Assembly: GCF_009827335.1 (NCBI RefSeq)
Contig: NZ_WTYH01000001.1
Span: 310,001 to 374,000 of the forward strand
Length of the DNA stretch: 64,000 bases
Reading direction: 5' to 3'
DNA from: Aurantiacibacter arachoides
GTDB taxonomy: Bacteria > Pseudomonadota > Alphaproteobacteria > Sphingomonadales > Sphingomonadaceae
The notes beneath the pieces are model-generated. The model searched no databases, was not told where the DNA came from, and worked only from the letters and a program-made list of their open reading frames with translations. Position 1 is the stretch's first letter, and every line of letters begins with the position of its first letter. This document shows, in pieces, positions 1 through 8,057 of the stretch. The translations under genes and the position numbers were made by a program.

Positions 1-60
1 GAGATGTCCGTTGATCGGACCGGTGATAAGCTTGGCGCGGCTGGCCTGCGGTTCGGTCAT
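1..60 (-). CDS. N-terminus of a possible MATE-family efflux transporter (partial)
   Basis: An ATG on the minus strand at 60-58 opens a frame that runs off the left edge. The 20 visible residues read MTEPQASRAKLITGPINGHL. A charged start followed by a [KR]L.xGPI..HL stretch is typical of the cytoplasmic N-terminus just before helix 1 of MATE multidrug exporters. Only 20 codons are visible, so the family call is a guess. It is divergent from the DUF885 gene at 139, with about 78 bp between the starts. Confidence 0.35.
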   Translation of the reverse strand, partial: MTEPQASRAKLITGPINGHL

Positions 61-138
61 TATGGCGCGCGATGGACGTTTGCGGGATGGAGGGCAAGCG
101 CCTAGCACCACGTTCAAAGCTTGCCGAAAGGATCGCAC

Positions 139-1905
139 ATGAAGATCGCCCCCTCGTTCAGCGCCGCCTTGTCCGCGTTGTTGCTTGCCACCGTTGCCGC
201 TCCGCCCATTGCCGCCCAGGAAGCGGGCGCGTCCGATGCCGCGCTGCAGGCGCTGTATGGCGAATACTACGACTGGACGCTGGAGCGCGCCGGCTATTAC
301 GAGACCGCCAGCGGCGAGATCGAGCAGGGGCCCACCCTGTCGGACCAGAGCGCCGCCGCGCGCGAGACCAATGCCGCTGCCGCCGCCGCCTTCCTTGCAA
401 GGCTGGACGCGATCGATACCGCGGCGCTTTCCCCCACGGAACGCGTCAACGCCGCCGTGCTGCGGGCGGTGCTGGCCGAGGGGATCGGCGATGCGACCTA
501 CCGCGAATGGGAAATGCCGTTCGATTCCGATTCCAACTTCTGGACCTACCTCGATGCGCCATCGGGCCTCGATACGGTGCGCGAATACGAAGACTACCTG
601 GCTCGGATGCGGCAGGTGCCGCGCTATCTGGAGCAGAACGTGGCCAACGCCCGCACCGGCCTTGCCCGCGGCTTTTCCGTGCCGCGCGCCACGCTGGCGG
701 GCCGCGACGAATCCGTGCGGCCCTACACCCAGCTCGAAGGCAACCCGTTCCTGGCAGCCTTCGACCAGATGCCGCAACGTATCCCCGAGGCTGAGCGCGC
801 ACGGCTGCGGGCCGAGGCGCAGGCGGTGATCGCGCAGGACATCGTGCCCGCCTACACCGCCTTGCTGGCCTTTTTGCGCGACGACTATTTTCCCGCCGCG
901 CGCGAGACGCTGGCCGCCGAGGCCATGCCCGATGGCGCGGCCTATTATGCGCAGAACATCCGGCAGTACACGACGCTGGACATGGGTGCCGAGGCAATCC
1001 ACGCGGTGGGCCTTGCCGAGGTGGCGCGGATCGAGGCGGCGATGCAGGCGATCATGGACGAGGTCGGCTTTTCCGGCTCCATCGCCGAGTTCAACGAGGC
1101 GCTGCGCAGCGATCCGCGTTTCGTTGCCGCCACGCCCGACGAACTGATGGGCGTTGCCGCCTACGTCCAGGTCCGCGTCGATGGCGAGATTGAGCGATAT
1201 TTCGGCTTCCTGCCGCGCGCGCGATTCTCCATCCGCCCGGTGCCCGATGCCATCGCGCCGTTCTATACCGCCGGGCGCGGGGGTGAGGATTACTGCCAGA
1301 TCAACACCCACGATCTGCCCAGCCGGCCGGTCTACAACATCCCCGCGCTTACCCTTCACGAATGTTCGCCCGGGCACAGCTTCCAGGCCAATTTCCAGCG
1401 CGAGGTGACGGGCGAGCTGCCCGCCTTCCGCCGCAACCTGTATTTCAGCGGCATGGGCGAGGGGTGGGGCCTCTACACCGAGTTCTTGGGCGAGGAGATG
1501 GGCATCTACCGCACGCCCTACGAACGCTACGGCCGGCTGAGCTACGAGATGTGGCGCGCCGCGCGGCTGGTGATAGATACCGGCATCCATCACTATGGCT
1601 GGACGCGGGAACAGGCGGTCGATTACCTTGCGGGCCGCACCGCGCTCTCCCGCCACGAGGTCGGGACCGAGGTGGATCGGTATATCAGCTGGCCGGGACA
1701 GGCGCTGGCCTACAAGCTGGGCGAGATGACCATCCGCCGCTTGCGGGGAGAGGCCGAGGCGGCGCTGGGCGATGCCTTTGACATCCGCAAGTTCCACGAT
1801 GTGGTGCTGGCTCTGGGATCCGTCCCGCTGCCGGTGCTGGAAGAGCGGATCGCCGGCTTCATTGCCGACGGCGGGCAGGGACTGGCGGACGTCACCTACG
1901 ACTAG
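139..1905 (+). CDS. Secreted DUF885 family protein (putative metallopeptidase)
   Basis: This 588-residue protein begins with a Sec-type signal peptide (residues 1-26, predicted cut after PPIAA). The body matches the DUF885 family in length. It carries the family signature HECSPGH at about residues 407-413, an HExxPGH motif thought to bind a metal, followed by GMGEGWGLYTE near residue 435. Members are periplasmic or secreted and are presumed peptidases, but substrates are mostly unknown. I chose the ATG at 139 rather than the in-frame TTG at 121 because it puts the signal peptide right at the N-terminus. It is a single gene, convergent with the alcohol dehydrogenase that ends at 1927. Confidence 0.9.
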   Translation: MKIAPSFSAALSALLLATVAAPPIAAQEAGASDAALQALYGEYYDWTLERAGYYETASGEIEQGPTLSDQSAAARETNAAAAAAFLARLDAIDTAALSPTERVNAAVLRAVLAEGIGDATYREWEMPFDSDSNFWTYLDAPSGLDTVREYEDYLARMRQVPRYLEQNVANARTGLARGFSVPRATLAGRDESVRPYTQLEGNPFLAAFDQMPQRIPEAERARLRAEAQAVIAQDIVPAYTALLAFLRDDYFPAARETLAAEAMPDGAAYYAQNIRQYTTLDMGAEAIHAVGLAEVARIEAAMQAIMDEVGFSGSIAEFNEALRSDPRFVAATPDELMGVAAYVQVRVDGEIERYFGFLPRARFSIRPVPDAIAPFYTAGRGGEDYCQINTHDLPSRPVYNIPALTLHECSPGHSFQANFQREVTGELPAFRRNLYFSGMGEGWGLYTEFLGEEMGIYRTPYERYGRLSYEMWRAARLVIDTGIHHYGWTREQAVDYLAGRTALSRHEVGTEVDRYISWPGQALAYKLGEMTIRRLRGEAEAALGDAFDIRKFHDVVLALGSVPLPVLEERIAGFIADGGQGLADVTYD

Positions 1906-1926
1906 GCGGACCCAGTCAGGCCGCGA

Positions 1927-2928
1927 TCAGGGCGCGATCAGCACCTTGCACTGCGCGTTGGGGCGTTTCAGCGTTTCGAAGACACGGGGCACGTCGTCCA
2001 GCGCGATGATGTCGGTCACCAGCGCGCGGGGCTGGGCCGCGCCCTCCTCCAGCGCGCGCAGGGCAGCCTCGTATTCGGGCACGGTGAAGAACGCGCTGGT
2101 GACGAGACGCACTTCCTTGCTCAGCATGGGAAAGGTGTGGATCGTGTCAGGCCGGGTGCAGAGGCCCAGCAGCAGGATGGTGCCCCGCGGCCGCACCTGC
2201 TGCACCGCCTGGTCGATCAGGCCGGGAACGCCGACGCATTCGAAGACCACGTCCGCCGGGCCGCCGAGACTGCGTGACGCGCTACCGACAGGATCGCCGG
2301 GATCGACCACGAACACATCCGCCCCCAGAGCAATCGCGCGTTGCTGCTGGAAGGGGGCAATATCCTGCACCGCCACGCGCGCGGCACCCATGCGCTGCGC
2401 CCAGAACGCCACCGCCAGCCCGATCGGCCCCGCACCCAGCACCAGCACGCGGTCGCCCCGCTTCATGCCCGATAGGTTGACCCCGTGGAGCGCCACCGCC
2501 AGCGGCTCGATGATGGCGCCATCGGCCAGCGAAAGGCCAGCGGGCAGCGGCACGCACTGGTTGGGCCGGGTGACGGCGTACTGCGCATAACCGCCACCTT
2601 GCAGGCCGAAGGCCGCGCACCATTGCACCTCGCCCTTGCGGCAAGGTTCGCAGGCCCCGCAGCTCCTCAGCGGGATGACCGAGACGAGATCGCCCACCTT
2701 CGGACCTGTCGTGTCGCGGCCCAGCGCGACCACCTCGCCTGCGAATTCGTGGCCGAGGATGTCGCCGTGCTCGCAGCCGTAGGCGGCATCCTCGGTCATG
2801 TGCAGGTCGCTGCCGCAGATGCCGCAGCGGCCTACCGCTACCACCAGTTCGCCCGCATCGGGCACGGGGTCGGCCACATCCTCGAACGCGAGGGGCGTGT
2901 GGAGGCCCTGGAAGCTGACGGCCTTCAC
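1927..2928 (-). CDS. Zinc-dependent medium-chain alcohol/polyol dehydrogenase
   Basis: This 333-residue MDR-superfamily NAD(P)-dependent dehydrogenase has the catalytic zinc site visible as C38 (GRCGICGSDLH) with GHE at 59-61. The structural zinc is held by four cysteines at about 90, 93, 96 and 104. The Rossmann motif VLGAGPIGL follows in the second domain. It is closest in style to the sorbitol/threonine/butanediol dehydrogenase branch, but the substrate cannot be read from sequence. It is the last gene of a six-gene minus-strand unit, starting 7 bp after the preceding alcohol dehydrogenase, and probably oxidises an alcohol intermediate of that pathway. Confidence 0.88.
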   Translation of the reverse strand: MKAVSFQGLHTPLAFEDVADPVPDAGELVVAVGRCGICGSDLHMTEDAAYGCEHGDILGHEFAGEVVALGRDTTGPKVGDLVSVIPLRSCGACEPCRKGEVQWCAAFGLQGGGYAQYAVTRPNQCVPLPAGLSLADGAIIEPLAVALHGVNLSGMKRGDRVLVLGAGPIGLAVAFWAQRMGAARVAVQDIAPFQQQRAIALGADVFVVDPGDPVGSASRSLGGPADVVFECVGVPGLIDQAVQQVRPRGTILLLGLCTRPDTIHTFPMLSKEVRLVTSAFFTVPEYEAALRALEEGAAQPRALVTDIIALDDVPRVFETLKRPNAQCKVLIAP

Positions 2929-2935
2929 TGGCGGG

Positions 2936-4054
2936 CTATTCCGCCGAGATGCGCAGCACGGGCTTGACCACCTCGCCGCTCTCGCTGGCCTCGATGCCGG
3001 CGTTGATGTCGTCGAAATCGAAATACCGGATCAGGCGATCGAACGGGAACCTGCCGTCCTGGTGATAGGCGATCAGTTCGCAGATGAAGCTGCCCACGTC
3101 GCTGTCGCCGCCCAGGATGCCGATCACCCGCTTGCCGCCGCCCATCAGCGCCGCCTCGTTGAGGGACAGCATGTCTTCGGGCGGGCTGGCGCCGACGAGG
3201 CCGAGGATGCCCTTGGGCGCGATCTGTTCGAAGGCGCCTTCGATCACCTTTTTCACGCCCGTGGTGTCAAAGGCGTAGGCCAGGCCCTGTGGCGCGATGG
3301 CCTTGAGCTTGTCCATCGCGTCATCGCCTGCCTTGACGGTGTGCGTGGCGCCCAGTTCCCTTGCCAGTTCCACCCGGCTCTCGTGCATGTCGACGGCGAT
3401 GATCGGATCGGCGCCGGCGATCTTCGCGGCCATGATTGCAGCAAGGCCCACGGTGCCGGTGCCGAACACGGCGATGGGCAGCCCCTCGCGCACGTCCATG
3501 CTCCGCAGCACTGCGCCCGCGCCGGTCATCAGCCCGCACCCTAGGGGCGCGAGGCGTTCCAGCGGCAGGTCAGCCGCGCTGTCGGGCACGCGCACCACGT
3601 TGCGCTGGTGCGCGATGGCGTGGGTGGCGAAGCTCGACTGGCCGAAGAAATTGCCGCCGACAGCCTCGCCGTCGCGCGTGATCGTCGCCGATCCGTCGGC
3701 GCGGCGGCCGGAGAAGTTGTGTGCGCCGAATTCGTAGCAATAGGTGGGCGCGTCGACATCGCAGCTGGGGCAGTGACCGCAGGAATTGAAACTGGCGATG
3801 ACCCGGTCGCCCACCTTGGCGACGGTGACCTTGTCACCCACGGCCTCGACGATCCCCGCGCCCTCGTGCCCCAGCACTGCGGGAAGCGGCGTGGGCAGCT
3901 GCTGATCGCGCACGGCCATGTCGGTATGGCAGATGCCGGTGGCGACCACGCGGATCATGATCTCGTCTTCGCGCAGGTCGTCGAGCTCGACCTCGGCCAT
4001 GTGGAATTCCTTGCCCTCGCCCGGGCAGATGGCGGCGCGTGCCGTGGTTGTCAC
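2936..4054 (-). CDS. Zinc-type (aryl-)alcohol dehydrogenase, class III-like
   Basis: This 372-residue MDR dehydrogenase has the layout of class III/benzyl alcohol dehydrogenases. Catalytic zinc ligands are C42 (ATGICHTDM), H63-E64 (LGHEGAG) and the later GCGLMTGAGAV cysteine. Structural zinc cysteines are at 92, 95, 98 and 106. The cofactor motif is GTGTVGLAA. This branch includes XylB-type benzyl alcohol dehydrogenases. It begins one base after the SDR gene ends and is followed closely by a second alcohol dehydrogenase. Its position in a cassette with cupin ring- or chain-cleaving dioxygenases suggests it oxidises an aromatic or diketone-derived alcohol, but that is inference. Confidence 0.88.
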   Translation of the reverse strand: MTTTARAAICPGEGKEFHMAEVELDDLREDEIMIRVVATGICHTDMAVRDQQLPTPLPAVLGHEGAGIVEAVGDKVTVAKVGDRVIASFNSCGHCPSCDVDAPTYCYEFGAHNFSGRRADGSATITRDGEAVGGNFFGQSSFATHAIAHQRNVVRVPDSAADLPLERLAPLGCGLMTGAGAVLRSMDVREGLPIAVFGTGTVGLAAIMAAKIAGADPIIAVDMHESRVELARELGATHTVKAGDDAMDKLKAIAPQGLAYAFDTTGVKKVIEGAFEQIAPKGILGLVGASPPEDMLSLNEAALMGGGKRVIGILGGDSDVGSFICELIAYHQDGRFPFDRLIRYFDFDDINAGIEASESGEVVKPVLRISAE

Positions 4055-4055
4055 A

Positions 4056-4919
4056 TCAATCTCCTTGGTTGTTCAAAGGCCTCACCGGCCCCAGTTGCAT
4101 CCCCCCGTCGATCATAACGTGGCTGCCCGTCATATAGCTCCCCGCATCGCTGGCGAGGAGCAGGGCGAGCGGCTTGATCTGATACGTTTCCGCCATGCGG
4201 CCAACGGGCACCAGCCTGTCCCACGCGGCCTTGGCAGCCGGATCCTTCTTCACCCAGCCATCGCCGATGTTGGTGACGAAGGGGCCCGGCGCGATGGCGT
4301 TCACGCGGATGCCATGCGCGGCAAGTTCGTAGGCGGCGTGGCGCATGAAGTGCTTCACCCCGGCCTTTGCCGCCATGTAGGGCACGCCGACAATGGCCTC
4401 GTTGATCTCTGCCGCATTGGAACTGGTGATGACGATGCAGCCGCCTCGCCTTTGCGTATTCGCCTTCATCACCCGCGCGGCCTCGCGCACGGTATGAAAG
4501 ATACCGGTGAGGTTGATGGCGATGGAGCGGTCCCATTTGTCCTTGGGATAGACGTCGATCTGGCCTGAGGGGTTGCGCGTGCCGTCGGGGCTCCAGAACC
4601 CGTCGCCCACGTCCAGCCCGGCATTGGCAAAGGCGATATCGCAGCCGCCGTAGGCTGCCACGTGATCGTCAAAGGCGCGGGCGACGGCGTGAAGGTCGGT
4701 CACGTCGCAGGCGGCCCAGCGCGCCGTGTACCCGGCATCCACCAGCCGCTGCGCCTCGCGCGCCGCGCCGTCTGCATCGATGTCGGTCAGCGTCACCCTT
4801 GCGCCCGCCTCGGCCATGCACTCGGCATAGGCGAGGCCGATGCCCGATGCCGCGCCGGTGACGATCGCGGTGCGTCCGGCGATGGCGAACTGGTCGAGGG
4901 TGCGGGGCGCCTCGTTCAC
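4056..4919 (-). CDS. Short-chain dehydrogenase/reductase (SDR)
   Basis: This 287-residue classical SDR has the cofactor motif TGAASGIG (21-28), an acidic residue after strand 2 (TDIDAD) favouring NAD+, NAG at 99-101, catalytic Ser at about 166, and YMAAK with Y181 and K185. The start is a GTG at 4919 that overlaps the stop of the upstream cupin gene as GTGA. Longer in-frame extensions lie inside that gene and were rejected. The substrate is unknown. Its position between two cupin dioxygenases and two alcohol dehydrogenases suggests it works on a hydroxy or keto intermediate of the same pathway. Confidence 0.88.
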   Translation of the reverse strand: MNEAPRTLDQFAIAGRTAIVTGAASGIGLAYAECMAEAGARVTLTDIDADGAAREAQRLVDAGYTARWAACDVTDLHAVARAFDDHVAAYGGCDIAFANAGLDVGDGFWSPDGTRNPSGQIDVYPKDKWDRSIAINLTGIFHTVREAARVMKANTQRRGGCIVITSSNAAEINEAIVGVPYMAAKAGVKHFMRHAAYELAAHGIRVNAIAPGPFVTNIGDGWVKKDPAAKAAWDRLVPVGRMAETYQIKPLALLLASDAGSYMTGSHVMIDGGMQLGPVRPLNNQGD

Positions 4920-5458
4920 AGGTAGAGCTGGCGATTGATCGGCAAGCCGTGGTCCTCGCAGTAGCTTTCGTAGTGCTTGATGAACCACCAGACATCGAGC
5001 GTTTCGAGGAAATTGCCCTCCTCGTCATAGAACTCGTTGGCGCCCTGCATCCAGAAGAACGCCTTCATGCCATCGGGCTCGTCGGTGACCAGCGTGTGGG
5101 CATGGCCGGGGAACTCGGTCACGAAGTCGCCGGGGCGGCAGACCCAGTCGTATTCGAGATAGCGGAAGCTGCCTTCCAGCCCGATCGCCCAGACCATGCC
5201 GCGGTGCTTGTGCGTGCCGATCACGCCCGCGCTCTTGATCCACAGCACGTTGGCATAGACGTTATTGCGCACGTCAAAGGCGAGATGGCGGATCGCCGCA
5301 TTGTCGCCGAACGGCACCCACGGGCTCTCCGCCTCGTCGGTCGAGACGAAGCTGCCGGGGCGCACGTACTTGTCGATGATCGCGCTGTGCGCCTCGGGCA
5401 CGTTGACGATCCTGAACGCGCCGACCTCCGCCGCCGTCCTGGCACCGAGCTGGCCCAT
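4916..5458 (-). CDS. DAD-family cupin dioxygenase, second copy
   Basis: This 180-residue single-domain cupin resembles 2,4'-dihydroxyacetophenone dioxygenase (DAD), an iron enzyme that cleaves a C-C bond next to a ketone. The likely metal ligands are H83 and H85 (GTHKHRG) and H121 (FPGHAHTL). The block LEGSFRYLEYDW is shared with its neighbour. It is a diverged paralogue of the gene just upstream: both have the PFGDNAAI, VIGTH.HRG and RYLEYDW blocks and end in ALYL or QLYL. The start is an ATG that shares one base with the upstream stop (TGATG). True substrate unknown. Confidence 0.82.
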   Translation of the reverse strand: MGQLGARTAAEVGAFRIVNVPEAHSAIIDKYVRPGSFVSTDEAESPWVPFGDNAAIRHLAFDVRNNVYANVLWIKSAGVIGTHKHRGMVWAIGLEGSFRYLEYDWVCRPGDFVTEFPGHAHTLVTDEPDGMKAFFWMQGANEFYDEEGNFLETLDVWWFIKHYESYCEDHGLPINRQLYL

Positions 5459-6054
5459 CAGAGGTAGAGAGCCTTGTTGATGGCCAGCCCGTTGGCGCGG
5501 CAATGTTCCTCGTAGTGGTTCATGAACCAGAACACGTCGGCCGTTTCGACAAGATTGGCGTCACCATCGTAAAAATCGATCGGCCCCTGCATCCAGCCGA
5601 ACAGCTTCACGCCGTCCGGGTGGTCGGTCACCAGCGTGTGGCTTTCGCCGGGTGTTTCCAGGATCACGCCGAAGGGGCGGGCGACCCAGTCGTATTCGAG
5701 ATAGCGGACGCTGCCCTCCAGGCAGACCATCATGATCGTGCCGCGATGGAAATGCGTGCCGATGACGCCCGGACTTTTCACCCACAGGATGTTGGAGAAC
5801 AGGTTCTGCCGCACGTCAAAGGCGATGTGCTTGATGGCGGCATTGTCACCGAAGGGGATCCACGGCGAAACGTCGTCGTCCGGCACGTCGATATAGCGTC
5901 CGCCGGGGGACGTGCGGGCGACGATGTCGGCGTAGGGGTAGCCGATGTCGACGATCTCCGCCTTGTCGCTGGGCGGCGCGGTCATCCTGGCGCGCGACTT
6001 GGGGGCCGTGCCGCCGGGTGGGTCCTTGGCGAGATTTTCGAAAGTGGTGGCCAT
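5458..6054 (-). CDS. DAD-family cupin dioxygenase, first copy
   Basis: This 198-residue cupin belongs to the 2,4'-dihydroxyacetophenone dioxygenase-like family. Predicted iron ligands are H101 and H103 (GTHFHRG) and H139 (ETPGESHTL). The N-terminal 30 residues are extra compared with the downstream paralogue. Two adjacent, clearly diverged copies suggest either a heteromeric enzyme or two successive cleavages. It is the second gene of the operon, about 37 bp after the MFS transporter. The family assignment is from motif recall; acetylacetone- or acetophenone-type substrates are possible but not shown. Confidence 0.82.
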   Translation of the reverse strand: MATTFENLAKDPPGGTAPKSRARMTAPPSDKAEIVDIGYPYADIVARTSPGGRYIDVPDDDVSPWIPFGDNAAIKHIAFDVRQNLFSNILWVKSPGVIGTHFHRGTIMMVCLEGSVRYLEYDWVARPFGVILETPGESHTLVTDHPDGVKLFGWMQGPIDFYDGDANLVETADVFWFMNHYEEHCRANGLAINKALYL

Positions 6055-6091
6055 GCTTGTCTCTCCTTGCCGCTTGATAGTGCGATGCGCG

Positions 6092-7399
6092 TTACGATCC
6101 GTCCGGGCGTGGGCCTGGGCCAGGGGCTGCGCGCTTGCGCAGGACGGCCGGCGCCGTTTCCTGCAATCCCATCGCCACGAAGCCGCTGATTACCGAGAGC
6201 ACGATGAGCAGGTAGAGGAAGCTGTCGAGCCCGAAGGCGTCGTTGAGCATTCCGCCGATCACCGGCCCGAAGACGCCGCCCAGCACCTCGCAACTGCCCA
6301 TGGCGAGGCCGAGCACCGTGGCGTGGCGCACCGGGGGGAAGGTTTCGGACGGGATCGTCGCCATGAAGATCGGGAACACGCCGTTGACCGCCCAGCCGAC
6401 GAAGAAGATCGCCGCCAGCACCAGGGCTGAGCCGTCGTAGAGCAGCGCGCCCAGCGGCCCCAGCACCGCGAGGAACGGCAGCCACACCATCACCGGCTTG
6501 CGGCCGATAACGTCCGACAGACCGGCCACCAGAAAGCTGTAGAGCGCGGCGGCGATGCCGAGCGAGCCCATGATCCAGCTCATGGTGGACGGGTCATACC
6601 CCTTCACCTCGGTCAGATAGAGCGGCATGAAAGCCCAGGTGATGACGAAGTGCGCCACCATCAGCACGCCCACCACCACGCAGATCCACATGTTGCGCAC
6701 CTTCAGCGCGTCGAGAAAGCCGAACGTTTCGGCTGGCGTGGCGGCGGTCGCTGCGGGCGGGGCGACGGGCACGGGTTCGCGCAGCATGAACCAGATCAGC
6801 GCGGCGGACAGCAGCCCCGGCACGGCGGCGAGGTAGAACGCCTCGCGCCAGCTGAAGGCCGTGGCAAAGGCCACCAGCACCACCGGCGCGAGGAAGCTGC
6901 CGAGCAGGTTCGACCCCAGGTTCTGCGCCACCCCTTGCGCAAGGCCGCGCCGCGCCGGATCGACCTCGCTTGCCACCATGGCGTGGCTGATCGGCATGAC
7001 GCCGCCCTCCGCCGCGCCCATCAGCAGCCGCGCGGCGAACAGGAAGACGAAGCTGGTGGCCAGCCCCGACAGCACAGAGCACAGCGAAAAGGCGATGGTG
7101 GCGATCACCAGCAGCAGCTTGCGCTTGCCCAGCGTGTCCGACAGCTTGCCCACGAAGAAGGCGGCAATGGCCCAGCTGAACGAAAGCCCGCTGGCCAGCA
7201 GGCCGATCTGCGTCTGCGACAGCGCGAGATCGGGTTGGACGAAGGGCATCAGCGCGTTGAGCGCCTGCCGATCGAAGAAGACGATGCCGAAATTCAGCGC
7301 GAGCAGGAACACCAGCAGCGTCTGGTAGCCCGTCGAATTCGTCAGCCAGTTGCCTTGCGCGGTGTCGTGGCCTAGCGAATGAGCGTCCTGCGTCGCCAT
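6092..7399 (-). CDS. MFS transporter, ACS/aromatic-acid type
   Basis: This 435-residue protein has twelve predicted membrane segments and a central cytoplasmic loop around residues 190-215 rich in proline and alanine. FVGKLSDTLGKRK after helix 2 is the MFS motif A, and GLSDVIGRKP repeats it in the second half. The pattern FFDRQALNALMPF in helix 1 is typical of the anion:cation symporter group that imports aromatic acids, hexuronates and similar organic acids. The start is the ATG at 7399. It heads a minus-strand operon of dioxygenases and dehydrogenases, so it probably imports their substrate. Confidence 0.88.
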   Translation of the reverse strand: MATQDAHSLGHDTAQGNWLTNSTGYQTLLVFLLALNFGIVFFDRQALNALMPFVQPDLALSQTQIGLLASGLSFSWAIAAFFVGKLSDTLGKRKLLLVIATIAFSLCSVLSGLATSFVFLFAARLLMGAAEGGVMPISHAMVASEVDPARRGLAQGVAQNLGSNLLGSFLAPVVLVAFATAFSWREAFYLAAVPGLLSAALIWFMLREPVPVAPPAATAATPAETFGFLDALKVRNMWICVVVGVLMVAHFVITWAFMPLYLTEVKGYDPSTMSWIMGSLGIAAALYSFLVAGLSDVIGRKPVMVWLPFLAVLGPLGALLYDGSALVLAAIFFVGWAVNGVFPIFMATIPSETFPPVRHATVLGLAMGSCEVLGGVFGPVIGGMLNDAFGLDSFLYLLIVLSVISGFVAMGLQETAPAVLRKRAAPGPGPRPDGS

Positions 7400-7499
7400 G
7401 TCTGGTCCTCTCCCGGATACTGTCGACCCGTGTCCGGACAAGCTTCGGGCGGAATTGAGACAAAGTCAATCTCGGGAGTTTGCAGCGGATGCGCCTTTC

Positions 7500-8057
7500 A
7501 TGACTGCACTCACCGTGAACGAACGGCCGGTGGATTTTGCCATGGATCCCGCCACCCCCCTGCTGTGGGCCCTGCGCGATGCGGCCAACCTCACCGGCAC
7601 CAAGTACGGTTGCGGCGTGGGCGATTGCGGCGCATGCATGGTGCTGGTGGATGGCGAGGCGCTGCGATCGTGCCTCATCACCCTGGCCGAGGCGGAGGGA
7701 CGCTCCATCACCACGATCGAAGGGCTCAGCCGCGACCGCAGCCACCCGGTGCAGCAGGCGCTGGTGGCCGAACAGGCGATCCAGTGCGGCTTCTGCACGC
7801 CGGGCATCGCCATCGCCGCCGCCGCCCTCGTGCGCCGCAATCCCGATCCCAGCGCGGAGGACATTCGCGCCAGTGTGCCGAACCTGTGCCGCTGCGGCGT
7901 CTACCCTCGCTTGGTCGAGGCGATCCAGCGCGCGGGCCGTGTCACCCGCCGCAGCGAGACGATCAGCGCCGCGCCCCCGCCGGGGATCGACCCGGCGGAC
8001 GCGGCACGCGCCGTCCCTGCGATGGCCGGCGGAAGCGAAGAAGGCTTAGAACCTTAG
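7500..8057 (+). CDS. 2Fe-2S small subunit of a xanthine-oxidase-family hydroxylase, without partner
   Basis: This 185-residue protein has the two-domain fold of small subunits such as IorA, CoxS and the aldehyde dehydrogenase small subunit. The plant-type cluster is held by C38, C43, C46 and C58, and the second cluster by C96, C99, C130 and C132; all eight cysteines are present. A 35-residue low-complexity tail rich in Ala and Pro follows. Such subunits normally pass electrons from a molybdopterin-binding large subunit, usually encoded next door. None is present: the next gene, a TonB receptor, faces the other way and overlaps its 3' end by 12 bp. It is divergent from the MFS gene, about 100 bp apart. 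Confidence 0.88.
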   Translation: MTALTVNERPVDFAMDPATPLLWALRDAANLTGTKYGCGVGDCGACMVLVDGEALRSCLITLAEAEGRSITTIEGLSRDRSHPVQQALVAEQAIQCGFCTPGIAIAAAALVRRNPDPSAEDIRASVPNLCRCGVYPRLVEAIQRAGRVTRRSETISAAPPPGIDPADAARAVPAMAGGSEEGLEP

